Shown one piece after another: positions 46,561 to 62,822 of a stretch of DNA of 64,000 bases. The first letter of the stretch is position 1; every line of letters begins with the position of its first letter. Under the pieces are notes generated by a model. The model was not told the DNA's origin, did not search any database, and was given only the letters and a program-made list of their open reading frames with translations. This stretch comes from Epiperipatus broadwayi (lineage: Eukaryota; Onychophora; Udeonychophora; Euonychophora; Peripatidae): assembly GCA_028023455.1 (NCBI GenBank), contig JAQFVV010000152.1, positions 1 through 64,000 on the forward strand. Direction: 5' to 3'. The position numbers were made by a program, and so were the translations under genes.

Positions 46561-47034
46561 TATTATTTTAAACAGTTATTATTTATTCATCTTTTATCAT
46601 ATGATGATTGAATGTTATCCAATCCTTTTATAACAAAGAATCACTTTTCCAAACAGCTTATATTTAATATCTTAATTCTTCAACAACTGGTTTTTATTTA
46701 TTACATGAATAAGAATATAACTTCAATGAAATAGGAAAACAATTTTCATGTAATATAGCGAATAGTTGGAGAAGTAGAAATGATAGCCTAAATAAATGCT
46801 AAATAATTAATTTTTTATTTAAATCAAAGCACATAATATCAAATAAATATTGCAGTTCTAAGCCACGTGATAATGTACCACCGATTACAACTTAAAAAAT
46901 AACTTTTATGGAGAATACATTCAATAGAGCTAAAAAAAAATTCATAACTTCTTTTGCAAAAAATTCAGAGCTTTAAGATATAAATGATGTAAAATAAAGA
47001 TAATATCGTCATCATTAAAAGAATTAATTGTTTA

Positions 47035-47260
47035 AAATGAATATGGATTGGACATGTTTCTAGAAGACATAAATATAGATAATTAAAATCATCAACTGAA
47101 TTCCAAAAGTCTAAGACAATACAGAAAATGGATAGATGTGATATAATTTGCTTGATGTAGGGAAGCTATGAATTAGAGAAACTGGCTTAAATTTGGAGAA
47201 ATGACTATCAAAATTTTTTTAATGCAATAAGTGAATACGTTCAAAGATTGATTATATTTA
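47035..47260 (+). pseudogene. RTE-like LINE terminal remnant (tentative)
   Basis: Reads WIGHVSRRHKYR, close to the RTE 'WAGHVAR---RW' block, then a KMDRCDII piece at the position of the 'RW-D-I' block and YELEKLA where 'A-DR--W' is expected, with frame changes. More eroded than the copies at 29.2 and 62.6 kb. Confidence 0.4.
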
Positions 47261-50200
47261 ATTATTGAGATAAGTTGTAATGCCTGTAATAAATCTTTAT
47301 TTCTATACGATTTAAATTCCATGACACTAAAATACATATGAACAAAAGCTTTGTTCTAAACCTAGTTTTATTTTTCTGGACTAATCATCACAGAAAAGTC
47401 AAGGTTTGTGAATGCCAAATCTAAAGTGAATTAATGATTATTAATTTTCATTAGTAAAATACTTTAATGTAAATTTTATAAAAAAGCCTTTGAATATGAT
47501 TATAATTATTTGGATTTACAAACATTTTTATTTTTGTAAGCAATTGAAGTTTACTTTGTATTTGACACTTGTGTGTGACAGAGACAAATTATCAACACTT
47601 GTCCTATGCAATTTAGCACAGTAATTAAATGATGATCCAAAGAGGGAGATTTTCTGTATTGTCTGTTGGAAAAAGTAAAAGTGTCAGTTTGATAAATTGA
47701 ATAGAATTTTTGCATATTGGATTATCCAATTTTATAGATCTTTGCGAGCAATAATTGATAGATGATGTGCTGGAGCCAGTCTTATCAAAATTGGTCATTA
47801 TAGAGATATAACATTAAAAGGTGAGTTAGTACAAAGACAAAAAACCTGCTTAAATGAATGTATAAATATGAAGCTCTTCCTTTTGCCCATTCCATAAACT
47901 GTATAAACTTTCTTTGCATTCTCACTTTAAACTAATACAAAATATATCAGATATATCCAAGTTTTCCTATAGGATTTTTCTGTAGAAAAATGTGTTTCAG
48001 TAATAGTTAATCTATGTGTTATATAAAAATTTAATAATGGTGGACTATTTTCACTCACAAAACCAGAATTTGCAATAAATATCTCACAGTTGCATTAGAA
48101 GCTGATGGTACAGAACTATAGAATTCTCTAAGGAGTGCATTAAAATGGTAATAATTGTATAATTAGTTGCATGAAAGGAACACTATAACTTTTCACTTAA
48201 TTATTGCTTTCCGATAATTTCTTGAAAATCACGATTTCTATATAATTCCAAGACTACATTTTCTAAGAAATGATCGTTTGCAATATAAAAAAATGGTATT
48301 AATAATTAGAAAGTTGAATTCAAAATGTAAGGATTTTAATAATAAAAAAATGCCTCAAAAGCTCATACATTGAAGTAGAACTGAGCTCCGGAGTTCAGCA
48401 CTCTTTCATTGCACTAAACTACTCGGGACAAAGACTTTAAGAAAATTAAATTTAGTGGGATTTTCCAATAATTCAATTCAAATACATAATTATATCAAAT
48501 CAAATGTTTATATCTATTTGATAACCCAAGCTTGTATTTAAATAGAAACAAATGCAATACAATATTGCTTACATTTGAAATCAACAAATTAAATTACTGG
48601 ACGTTGGCAAGTGAGAGATACCTAATTTTAAGAAATATACATATTTCTCTGAATTCTCAGCATTAAGATATGAAATTATTAAATACAAAAAGAAAAAATA
48701 CATTTAACAATTATATCAATAAGAACATTTTTGCTTTATGAATTCTAGTGAAATTTGCTATACATTTGAGCATACATATTTTTCAGGTGATTTACTTTCC
48801 ATCACCCGACCAATTTTTGCTTAGAGTTTTTAAGTAGGAGTTGAGATTCAAATCTGGAAACAATGCAGGTATACATATGCAGTCATATTAAATTTTTTAT
48901 TTTATAAAACTAATAGTTTGAAAGTAAAAAAAAACTCCCAAGACTTTGAATTCAAACAATTTTCTCTAACCATCTGATAAACACGGATTATTCAAGTTTA
49001 TAATTGACGGTAGTAAAATAGAAAAAAAAAGAAGAATTAAGCGGATTGGCATTTATATTAATATTCTCTATTAAAGTGGGGAAAACCCCCCCCGAATGTA
49101 TTTTAAAAAGTTCTGGTTTAAATGTTATTATCCTAGCTTTAGACATTACTCTAAGTCAATGATAATAAAGTTAATAAAAATTAAAGTCAAACATATAATT
49201 GTTCGCAAACTTGTTTTAATTTAATTATTAACAGGTAACTTTTTTGGTCTTGAAGTTTCGTCCTAAGAATTAAACTGATGAAAATAAAATCGAATTAGGT
49301 AAAACCAATCAGTACGTTTTTACATATATATATATGCGTGTGCGATGCTCGTAAAGCATTTTGAAAATTTCTTGTATTCCAAAAACAAATAAATGTATAA
49401 ATAATCAAGTTAAAATAAATTGGCTAAATCTTGGATTATTTTCATCATCTAGTATTAATTATTAAACTAGAAAATTATTTAAACTTTTCCAACTACATTC
49501 AACTATTAGTAATAGGACTGAATAGCATTATTCTCTTCTTTTCTTCAGATGTTTTTCTCCTAACCAGTGAAAGTGTTGGCATGGGAATTGAATTAGAGAC
49601 TTTTAGAGTTATGAATACCGAATTTAATGTGATACTCTAATAATTTCGATTAAAGATTCCTAAAGTGTTGGGTCGCGCCAAATATTAAAACATGTAAATA
49701 TTTTACATGTTTATTTTTTAAAAAAAGAAAATATTTTGATAATAAATGCAAATATAATTTTTAAGTATAAAAATAGAAAATTAACCCATAATTCGTATAT
49801 ATATCTCATTACGTATTTAGTAATTAAGAAATATATGTATATTAATTTTAAGTGTGTTCAATAAAAAAATTAAAAGTAATATAACTAATTTTTTATTCAC
49901 CTCCCTTCTTTTTCTTTAAAATATGTATTACATTGGAGTGAGTGGATCCTGAAAAATTATCACTTTAAAAATGAGTCTCGACACCTACAAGATTTTGGGA
50001 AATCCTGATCTAGACTATTCTGTCAAAGGTAGGAGTCAGTAAAAATTTTACATACTTATCTATGAAGATCTTCCTGATTTTTCAACTTTTTCTAAGTTAA
50101 GTATATAAAATTTCTACTGTCTGTTGCTTTTGATATAATAAGCTATTAGCTAGAACACCATCTTTCTTCAATATTCATCAATTTAAAGATACCTGATTAA

Positions 50201-50440
50201 ATCCCTTTGCTAAGGTTATTGGTCAGACCCGAAATATCTGAACAAGAGAGGTAAAAAATACCACTTAAAACATTGTGTCATATGCCAACGTGTGTTATTA
50301 GTAATAGTTGAATAGAATTGAAAAGTTTAAAGAAAGTTTGAACTTTTCTAAGAGACGACAATTAATGCTAGAAAATGAAAATAATTCAAGATATAATTAT
50401 AAATAGTTTTATTTTGAACATTCTTATGAGAGTTTTAATT
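47261..50440. other. AT-rich DNA; old repeat near 49430-49630; no gene seen
   Basis: Apart from the 49.4 kb relative of the 40.4 kb repeat and a short C-run at 49087, I see only unique AT-rich sequence. Confidence 0.5.
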
Positions 50441-51300
50441 TATTAAGAAGAATATATGTAGTGTATAGGGTATATGAGTACAGACTTTCACCCCCCCCAC
50501 TCTATCTCATAACACTGATACACTTGAACACATATATGTTGAAAAGATAAATAATCACCAATATACGTATTTCATGCTAAACCTTACCATCTATCTACAG
50601 ATATATGCTATAAGTGCTCAGATATATATTAAGATAGCCAATCTTCATACTTTAATGGACAGGCTTCAATCTACTCCACACTCCAACTCTTCAACTGTCC
50701 ATCCAATTGAAAATCTTATGATGAACGCTCAAAAGCCACCCTGAGGCTGAGATTCTTGTCATACCCATGTTGACCATAGGTCAATCTGACTCCTCTTGTA
50801 TAGGACATAATCCATTTAATACATATACAAGGGATGGGCAGACATCTCTACTATATAATAACTGAAACACAAGCTTATTATATCCATGTATCTATATATG
50901 TAATATATAGGGTATATGAGCACAGACTTTCAGACCACCCACCATTCCCCACTCCATCTCATAACACTGATACACTTGAACACATATATGTTAAAAAGAT
51001 AAATAATCACCAACATATGTTAAAAAGATAACTAATCACCAACATACGTATTTCATGCTAAACCAGCAATCATCAGTTGGTCCAGATTGCCATCTCTACA
51101 CATATATGCTATAAGTGCTCAGATATATATTAAGATAGCCAATCTTCATACTTTAATGGATAGGCTTCAATCGTTTCAACATATATGTGTTCAAGCATAT
51201 CAGAGTTATGAGATAGAGTGGAGAGTGATGGGTGGTGTGAAAGTCTGTGCTCATATACCCTATATATTACATATATAGATACAGATATATAATAAGCCTG
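50441..51300 (-). mobile_element. Family C tandem array with inverted end
   Basis: Blocks with tatagggtatatgag start near 50464 and 50906 (period about 442). The second unit ends in an inverted block at 51205-51300 (gagatagagtggagagtgat, gtctgtgctcatatacccta), which mirrors the unit start. As at 15.3 kb, the element is bounded by inverted copies of its end. The first hammerhead (about 50560-50585) has lost its core by deletion; the second is at 51038-51081. A 27-bp tandem duplication (atgttaaaaagataaataat region) lies at 50985-51040. Confidence 0.75.
51038..51081 (-). ncRNA. Hammerhead, core intact but G at the cleavage site (family C)
   Basis: Minus strand: helix I ACCAA with TTGGT (5 bp), core CTGATGA, stem II TGCT/AGCA (4 bp, T-T mismatch at its base), GAAA, perfect palindrome ATACGTAT, then G where the cleavage base should be A, C or T. 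The structure is complete, but G17 is known to block cleavage. Confidence 0.65.
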
Positions 51301-51640
51301 TGTTTCAGTTGAGAAGAATATACTGTTTGATTTGAATAGTGGTAAAGAAAGAAGATAACAAGGAATAAAGTGAATGAATTTCATTATCATAATATTAAAT
51401 GTGCATTTGAACGGCTTGAAAATAGAAATAATTATAAAGACATTTGTACAAAAATATTATTTACATAATTTTTTAGAGATCAATGTTAACTTAATAACAC
51501 CAAATAATAACAATTCTCTGCATGATTTGGTGAAGCAATAGAAGACCTGACTTGGAACTAAGAGTTGATAAATTGCAACTCAAATTGTGTTTTGGTGCTT
51601 GAAGCCATATAATCTCCCACTAATAATAATAATAAATAGA
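51301..51640. other. AT-rich DNA, no gene seen
   Basis: Unique-looking spacer between family C fragments. Confidence 0.5.
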
Positions 51641-51770
51641 GGAATCTGAAGGCAGGATTTTTCAGTATATGCATCCTCTACTCTATCTCAAGCAACCGAT
51701 ACACATGACCACCCACATGCAAAAAAGATAAATGATCCCCAATATACATCATATATAAGAAACATTCAGT
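51641..51770 (-). mobile_element. Family C fragment
   Basis: Contains ctctactctatctcaagcaa, cacatgaccacccacatgc and agataaatgatccccaatat, then breaks off where the hammerhead would begin. Confidence 0.6.
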
Positions 51771-51789
51771 ATAAGCCAATTATATATAT

Positions 51790-51905
51790 ATTTCTTATAA
51801 CACTTCTTTCATATACACTTCAATGCAAACAAATTTTCTTAAACTTCTTTATTTTCTTTACACTTTCGACTGTCCAGCAGTCTTCATTAGAGCTACAAGA
51901 TTTGA
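51790..51905 (-). mobile_element. Family G fragment with hammerhead-like motif
   Basis: Shares cttctttcatatacacttca, aaacttctttattttct and gtccagcagtcttcattaga with the fold-back at 39.6 kb. On the minus strand the motif (51858-51895) reads core CTAATGA (G5 lost), one A, stem II GACTG/CAGTC (5 bp perfect, loop CTGGA), GAAA. Confidence 0.55.
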
Positions 51906-51949
51906 ATAATATAAATACATAACCATCATTTCACACACATATATATTAT

Positions 51950-52060
51950 TTGAATACAAGTATAATTATATATATATACTTGGAGTTCAGATGGAATTAT
52001 GGGGATTTGAACACAGACTTTCAAGCTTCCTTCAACTATCCCTTCTATCTCATACAACCG
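51950..52060 (-). mobile_element. Family C end fragment
   Basis: Block ggggatttgaacacagactt followed by caagcttccttcaactatcc corresponds (minus strand) to the A-box and B-box end of family C. Confidence 0.5.
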
Positions 52061-52905
52061 ATATACATAACAATAATATATTGCCCTTGTCTTTTCTATC
52101 AAATATCTCTCAGTAACTTAAAGTTCAAAATAAGAAGGTACTAAAAGACCTATTAATAGTAATAAATTTTTATTATATCTATCTAAATACATTTTAATCT
52201 ATATATTGTAACAAAATTATGATAGGCTCTTATGTAATAGCATAGAAGAATATTCATGGATTTGAGTTCCATAAGCTCATATCTCCCAATTTATGCCAAC
52301 TTATAATGTATAAAATGAAAGGCCATACTTAAATAGCTTACAATTTACAATATTCAAATCATAACGACCTAAAATAAATGAAAGACTCTTATTCGACACT
52401 TATATAATGCGATTAGCAAATCATAATGAATTATTCTTCAAATCAATAAAGCCGTTATTAAACTCTAAATTATAGTTACCCTAATATGCATAATATTATT
52501 AATACTCTATTATGAGCAAATGGTAATATTAAAAGCTTAATATTTAAATTAAATATATAATCTACTTCGATGAGTTTTAAATCTGAGCAAAGTAAATCTT
52601 TCTATTTAAAGTAATTTAAATACCAGTTACAATATATGCAATTACCAGTTTTATAACATCATGAAATTAAGATCTTTCTAACTAAATAATAAGTTATTAT
52701 AACATACATCCGACAAATAATAGTTAAAAGAATGCTCTGACATCCAATTATAATTGCCTTTACTTAACCTAAATAACTAATATGCTTATACTTTATAAAC
52801 TATATATATAAATTTTTAATGACAAATATTTATTGAATATGACTGTTAAAATAATTATGATCTTCTAATTAGTTATTATAACATATAGCTATACCTAATT
52901 AATTA
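52061..52905. other. AT-rich DNA, no gene seen
   Basis: Nothing recognised. Confidence 0.5.
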
Positions 52906-53350
52906 TCTCATATTATATATATTGATACAGGTATATAATAAGCCTGTATTCCAATTATTACATAGTAGAAATGTCTGCCCATCCCTTGTATATTTGTTAA
53001 ATTGATTAGATCGACATGAGTGTGATGAGAATCTCAGTCTCAGGGTGGCCTTTGAGTATTCCATGATCAGATTTTCAATTGGATGGACAAGTGAAGAGTT
53101 GGAGTGTGGAATGGATTGAAGCTTGTCCATTAAAGTATGAGGATTGTCAATCTGAATATATATCTGAGCACTTATTGCATATATGTGTAGAGATAATAAT
53201 CTGGACCAATTGATGATTGTTGGTTTAGCATGAAATACGTATATTGGTGATTATTTATCTTTTCAACATATATGTGTTCAAGTGTATCAGTGTTATGAGA
53301 TAGAGTGGAGAGTGGTGGGAGTATGAAAGTCTGTGCTCATATATATTGTC
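52906..53350 (+). mobile_element. Family C monomer, plus strand
   Basis: Complete unit: gtctgcccatcccttgtata, ctcagggtggcctttgagta, ttcaattggatggacaagtg, agagttggagtgtgg, ttgtccattaaagtatgagg, the hammerhead, ttatttatcttttcaacata, gagatagagtggagagtggt and gtctgtgctcatatat. Useful as the family reference in this window together with 50.9 kb. Confidence 0.75.
53205..53248 (+). ncRNA. Hammerhead remnant, one base from consensus (family C)
   Basis: Helix I ACCAA with TTGGT (5 bp), core TTGATGA (only C3 changed to T), stem II TGTT/AGCA with one wobble, GAAA, perfect palindrome ATACGTAT, A17 as a permitted cleavage base. The C3 change should abolish activity. Confidence 0.65.
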
Positions 53351-54539
53351 ACATAAGATGTATACCCAGCTCAAAAGATATATTATAATTATACTAGAGA
53401 AAGTAAAACATAATAATATTTATACTTACCAATCTAATCGGACTTATAAAATATATGGTGTAAATCATTATTTAACTACTACATATTAAAATTTCATTAG
53501 CCAATAAGTTTGCATGATGTAAGTGAATACCTGTTTTATTGTTTTTTTTATCTTTACAAGAAATATTAAATCAGTTTTCATTCAAGAATAATTGAAATTA
53601 TCTATCCTTCCGTTTTATGTAAACGGCTGCCATTAGATATAGGCAAAAGCTAAGTTAAGTGATTCTTAGAATCATTAGAGTAACATAAATCTTTAGATAA
53701 TACTTTTAAATGAAGCCAAATTATTCTAAAAAGAATAGAGACACCTAGAAATCCTAATCTTATTGATAGAATAAAAAGAGTAAGCATTTGGACATCAAAT
53801 CTCATTGAAAATAAAAATGCTAACAAAGATAGTTTTAAGAATTTCATCCTTGCATCAGATATTAATTATGTTAAACAAGTTTCCATGGCTGAAAACCAGT
53901 CAGAGAAGACAGAACACAGCCTAAGGAACATTATAAAGACAAAAATTAATCATAAAACTAAGGAAAAAAGAAATCCCAGTGTTAAATTGTTCATAGGAAT
54001 AAAATTACGATATCGTCTGTCAAACCGGAAGTTGCCGAATATGGCAAATCAGTCCAGAGCGAATAAATTATTTTGAATTTTAATTCGATCTCAATTTTAG
54101 AATTAAACATTATAGATTAGGACTTAAGCTATCCACTGCACAAAAATCAAATTTCTCTGATGATCACAACAGAAGTTATTGGCCCAATTCCGGTGTGATT
54201 GGGGGACCACAAAAAATGAAAAAAATATTCAAATCAACATAGAATTACAAAACAATGATTTAAAGGCAAAATTAGTCCAAATGATGTTTTAGACCTAAAC
54301 AGAGACATTGAAGCCACAAATGATTCATCCTCTTTTAATCACAATTATTGAGATTATTCCAAAGTTTAACAACAAACTTTCAGATTATACAACTGAATCC
54401 TTGATTACTAATCAAGACCCAGAATTCAAGCCAAAGAAGTAGAATCAAATTAGTATCAACAAATAAGAATCATAGTAAATCCTGAAGGTCTTTATAGTTG
54501 GGTAGGTTGAACAGATATTGTGAACATTTGCAGACATAG
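53351..54539. other. AT-rich DNA, no gene confirmed
   Basis: Small frames at 53650-53847 (minus) and 53885-54076 (plus; basic, AENQSEKTEHSLRNIIKTKI) have no recognisable domain. Confidence 0.45.
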
Positions 54540-55560
54540 GAGGTTGGTAATGATTACAAACAGACTTTCAGCTCTATTGATCTCAGTGTGACATGTGATA
54601 TGGACAAATGGTGTTTACTCATGGTGTGCAAGTAAATCTGGCTTGATTCCAGATTACACTGAATCAACTGTTGCATTGGTGGGCATGTATCTGCACTCTT
54701 CTTCTTTTCCTCATGTGAGTGGTCATGAGGGGCTTGGTTCATTTGTGGGGGTGGTTGTCCATCACTGCCAAGCCCAGGGATAGTTGCCAGGTGGGTGAGG
54801 GTCACTGCCCTCCATTGAATTTTGCCCTGAGAGGCTGCTGCAACACCTTGATGGATTGTTTATTAGGACAGTGTTGATTTGAGCTCATTATTATTTTTGT
54901 TTCCTTAGTTAACTTTAAAATTAGAGCATTTGTAAGGTGGTTGGTCTGCTTTGGGCCACTAACATATTTTGTAGCTTTGATGGAGTTTTTGCTGCAATAA
55001 TTTTGCAGGCATGGGTCTGCGCTCCCCCTTTCTTCCACAGGGGTGGTGGCAGTCATTATGGGCGTGGTTTATTGATGCAGGCTGTTGACAATTTATTGCC
55101 GCTACCTGGAACACCTGCTGGGAGGGTACCTGGTCAAAGTCTCAGTGTCATTTTTGTTCTGGTCAGCTGCTGTGCCCTTGATAGGTTGGTTTTGGGCAGT
55201 GCAGATCTGTGCTCATTACTTGTTAGTTTTTCCCTAATTGGCTTTCCAATTTTGGGCAGGTAGACCATGTGGTCCCTGCACCTTTGGACTGTTAATTGAG
55301 AGAAAGAGGTATCTATAATGGACTTGACATGGCTCGGCTGCAGGTCAAGAGTTTATTATCCATGTATGGATACACATTAATCAAAATTATAGTAACCCTT
55401 TTATGGAAATAATTGTTATCGAGCATATGCACTTTATATAAACCTGGTCAATAATTGTTTTACCATGTAACATGAACACTTTGTAATCCTCAATGGGTGA
55501 GTGTACCGGAAATTTTTTGTAATCTTTTAACTAATAAAGGTTACTTTTGAGAATAAAAAA
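54540..55560 (+). mobile_element. GC-rich island, LTR-like end (unidentified)
   Basis: About 1 kb whose base composition differs sharply from everything around it. Towards its right end it carries a TATATAAACC box (about 55435) and, about 100 bp later, CTAATAAAGG (about 55531) followed by an A-rich run, a spacing like the U3-R-U5 part of an LTR, or like a promoter beside an unrelated polyadenylation signal. Frames such as 54937-55263 (IILQAWVCAPPFFHRGGGSH) are not recognisable proteins and look like translated non-coding DNA. No second copy was found here. Likely a recent arrival: a solo LTR, an uncommon non-coding element, or transferred DNA. Confidence 0.4.
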
Positions 55561-60385
<4,825 letters not shown>

Positions 60386-60424
60386 ATCCCTTCCTCCCTA
60401 ACTATCTGCCTATCTACCTCCATA

Positions 60425-61700
60425 ATACCTATAATTGTCCCAGTTAATGAAGAAGAAAAAATAGTTGTTTTATTTTTCATCTTTCTGTAGTTTACAAATA
60501 GAATAAAAATTTATATTTGCTATTTATGTGATGTTTTATTAAGATTATGAGTGCTTATTTATATTTAAGTAAATATTTCTTATGTAATAAAAACAAAAAA
60601 CAGATTTTCTCTTAATGCAAACAAACGTCCCGGATGTTAAGTCAGATATTATTAATTAAAAATTATAATAATCATTCATTAGTGTTTAAAATTTTTTAAA
60701 ATAAATACTAACAAATAAGCATTGCTTATAAAACTTTAAAAAAAATTATTAATTTACATTGACAGGGAAAGAATGGAAATGTACAAAATCAGTTTAAAGT
60801 TGCGATAACAATGCAAATGTTATTAATATTGGACATTAAATAATTTAATGGTTTATAAATGTATTGCCAAATTTAATGTTATTTTATAATTTTTTCTTTT
60901 ATTGTAAACAGTTGAATAAACCTGTTTTTGATACTAACAATCCAAATGTTTATTATTAAAAATATTATTAGTTTTATTTATTTTATATATCTAATTAAAT
61001 TAATTTTACGAGCTATTTAAAATTTTTTACATTCTTAAAATTCATAGAGTTTGTGATGTAGATAAGCCCTAGTTTACACATCGCTATACACCCAATATTT
61101 TTTTTACCCATCATTATCCCGCCTATCTATCCACTACATATGTAAACATACACCCAAGAAAAGTGATAATTTACAAAAAAAGCTATAATTACCAAATGAC
61201 GTTTTCAGAAGAAAAAAATGATTTGATAAATTTTCTTTCTTTGATTACTGAAGCGAAAAATTATTTTCACTTCATTTAATTAACTAGTATTGAATTCGTT
61301 TACTTTTTGTTTTGTTTCGAAATAAAGAAATAGTAAATAAACGTACATCTTTTTTAAATTTGTTTGTCTATTGATTTATTGTTGTAATTTCACACATAAA
61401 CAATTATGTTTTTAAAAATGAGTTTCTTTTTTCATCCCTGTTTTTTTTTTTAAAAAATTAATGGCAGTAATGTTAAGAATGATAATAGTAATAAATTTTA
61501 CTAGTTAATAAACTTAAGATTATATCAAATTTATATACTACTATTTCATTTGTTTTATTGCGTTGACTTTAATTAAACTTTGATTGAGATCAAAAAAGAC
61601 TATAGTCAGTCGATAAATCGCTAACTAATTTAGAAGAAAAGTAATATTACTTTCGAGATTATACTAAGGTAACTTTCAAAGTTTTTCATTTATAAATAAC
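60425..61700. other. AT-rich DNA, no gene seen
   Basis: No element or exon recognised. Confidence 0.5.
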
Positions 61701-61711
61701 AAATGTCTAGT

Positions 61712-61802
61712 CAAGCGTTGTTAGCTGAGAGGTCAGCGCGCCTTGAAAGCAAGGCAGTTGGTTGCAGACAGTTGTTGCGGGTTCGCCTCCGCCTCCCGGT
61801 CG
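61712..61802 (+). other. tRNA-like sequence (tRNA pseudogene or SINE head)
   Basis: A GC-rich island in AT-rich DNA. It has a good A box (TTAGCTGAGAGG) whose D arm GCTG/CAGC pairs, a B box (GGGTTCGCCTCC), and between them a GCCTT/AAGGC hairpin with loop GAAAGC, one base short of a normal anticodon loop, plus a long extra segment as in serine or leucine tRNAs. The T arm pairs imperfectly and no clear 7-bp acceptor stem is visible. More likely a tRNA-derived repeat head or pseudogene than a working tRNA. Confidence 0.45.
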
Positions 61803-62637
61803 ATGCTATGACATATGAAGAAATAACAAATTTCTAATTTTAATAAAATAAAGTTTCTCAATAGAAAATTTGTTTGCTTAAAACTCCTGTTATTATTTTT
61901 CCATAGTTCTTTCCCCCCCAAATTTGGTATTGTTTAGTTTTATTTAAAGTAAAAAAAAAAAAAAAAAGGATTTTTCTAATGACTATTAAAGATGATTTGA
62001 TATTAATTAATTCCATTTATTGATAATAGAAACTTACATTCTAATTTGGTAAAAAAAAAGGATATTTTTTTTAATTTGTGAATAATTTTGACCAATTCAT
62101 TAGAAGTAAAAATTTCTAAATTGATTTACAGCTGAATAAAGTGGGGAAAAAAAATCTCATTTCGATCAATTTAATAAAATGTATTCAATCTACACTTGAG
62201 TGTTAGAATATCTCATGATTTCTTACAATCCAGCAAACATATAGTTGGCTTTTTTGCATATAAAATAAATGTTTTCACTAGAAAACTTTATTTCATGATT
62301 AAACCTTAATTAATAAAAATATGAATTCATTTTCAAGACTATTTTTAATTCAGTTTATTAATCGTGAACAATTATTTGATTTAAACCTTGTTGCAAAAAT
62401 GCAGGGTATTTATGAACAGGCTAAACCATTCATTAATTAGTACTTTTAAAGCATCAGTATATAAATCCATTAGCTTTAAGTTAAGTAAAATTTCTGAATG
62501 TCTTGGGCAAAACCTTTTTCAGTTTCTACATTATATTAACCAGTCTGTGATGCATTTTTAAAAGGAATACCATTTTTTTCAATAGATTACATACTAAATC
62601 TTTAGTTTTGGATTATGCATTTGTGATAATCTAATGC
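61803..62637. other. AT-rich DNA, no gene seen
   Basis: If the tRNA-like block heads a SINE, its body would be here, but no second copy exists in the window to compare. Confidence 0.4.
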
Positions 62638-62822
62638 TGACTGGATTCCAAGAGATTGTAAAAGACCCAGAATGTGATCACATGTGAGATGGATGGATGA
62701 AATAAGACAGTGTGCAGGAGTGATGTGGAGAAGAGAAGCTAAAGATCAGATAAAATGGTTTGAACTTGGAAAGACCTTTATTCTGCAGTGGATTGATAAT
62801 AGTTAATGATGATGATGATGAG
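62638..62822 (+). pseudogene. RTE-type LINE 3' end, 5'-truncated
   Basis: Sister of 29215-29590: the two share agagattgtaaaagacccag, gatgtggagaa, agctaaagatcag and a gattgataatagt stretch, and both end in GATGATGATGATGA. Translation shows the 'R--GRP--.W-D-I' block (DCKRPRM, then a stop) and MWRREAKDQIKWFELGKTFI for 'W---A-DR--W--L-.-F'. Only about 185 bp inserted. Confidence 0.8.

Noticed and set aside
54937-55263. 108-codon frame in the GC-rich island
   Set aside because: Hydrophobic and cysteine/glycine-rich without recognisable domains; opposing frames on the other strand are equally open, as expected from GC-rich non-coding DNA.
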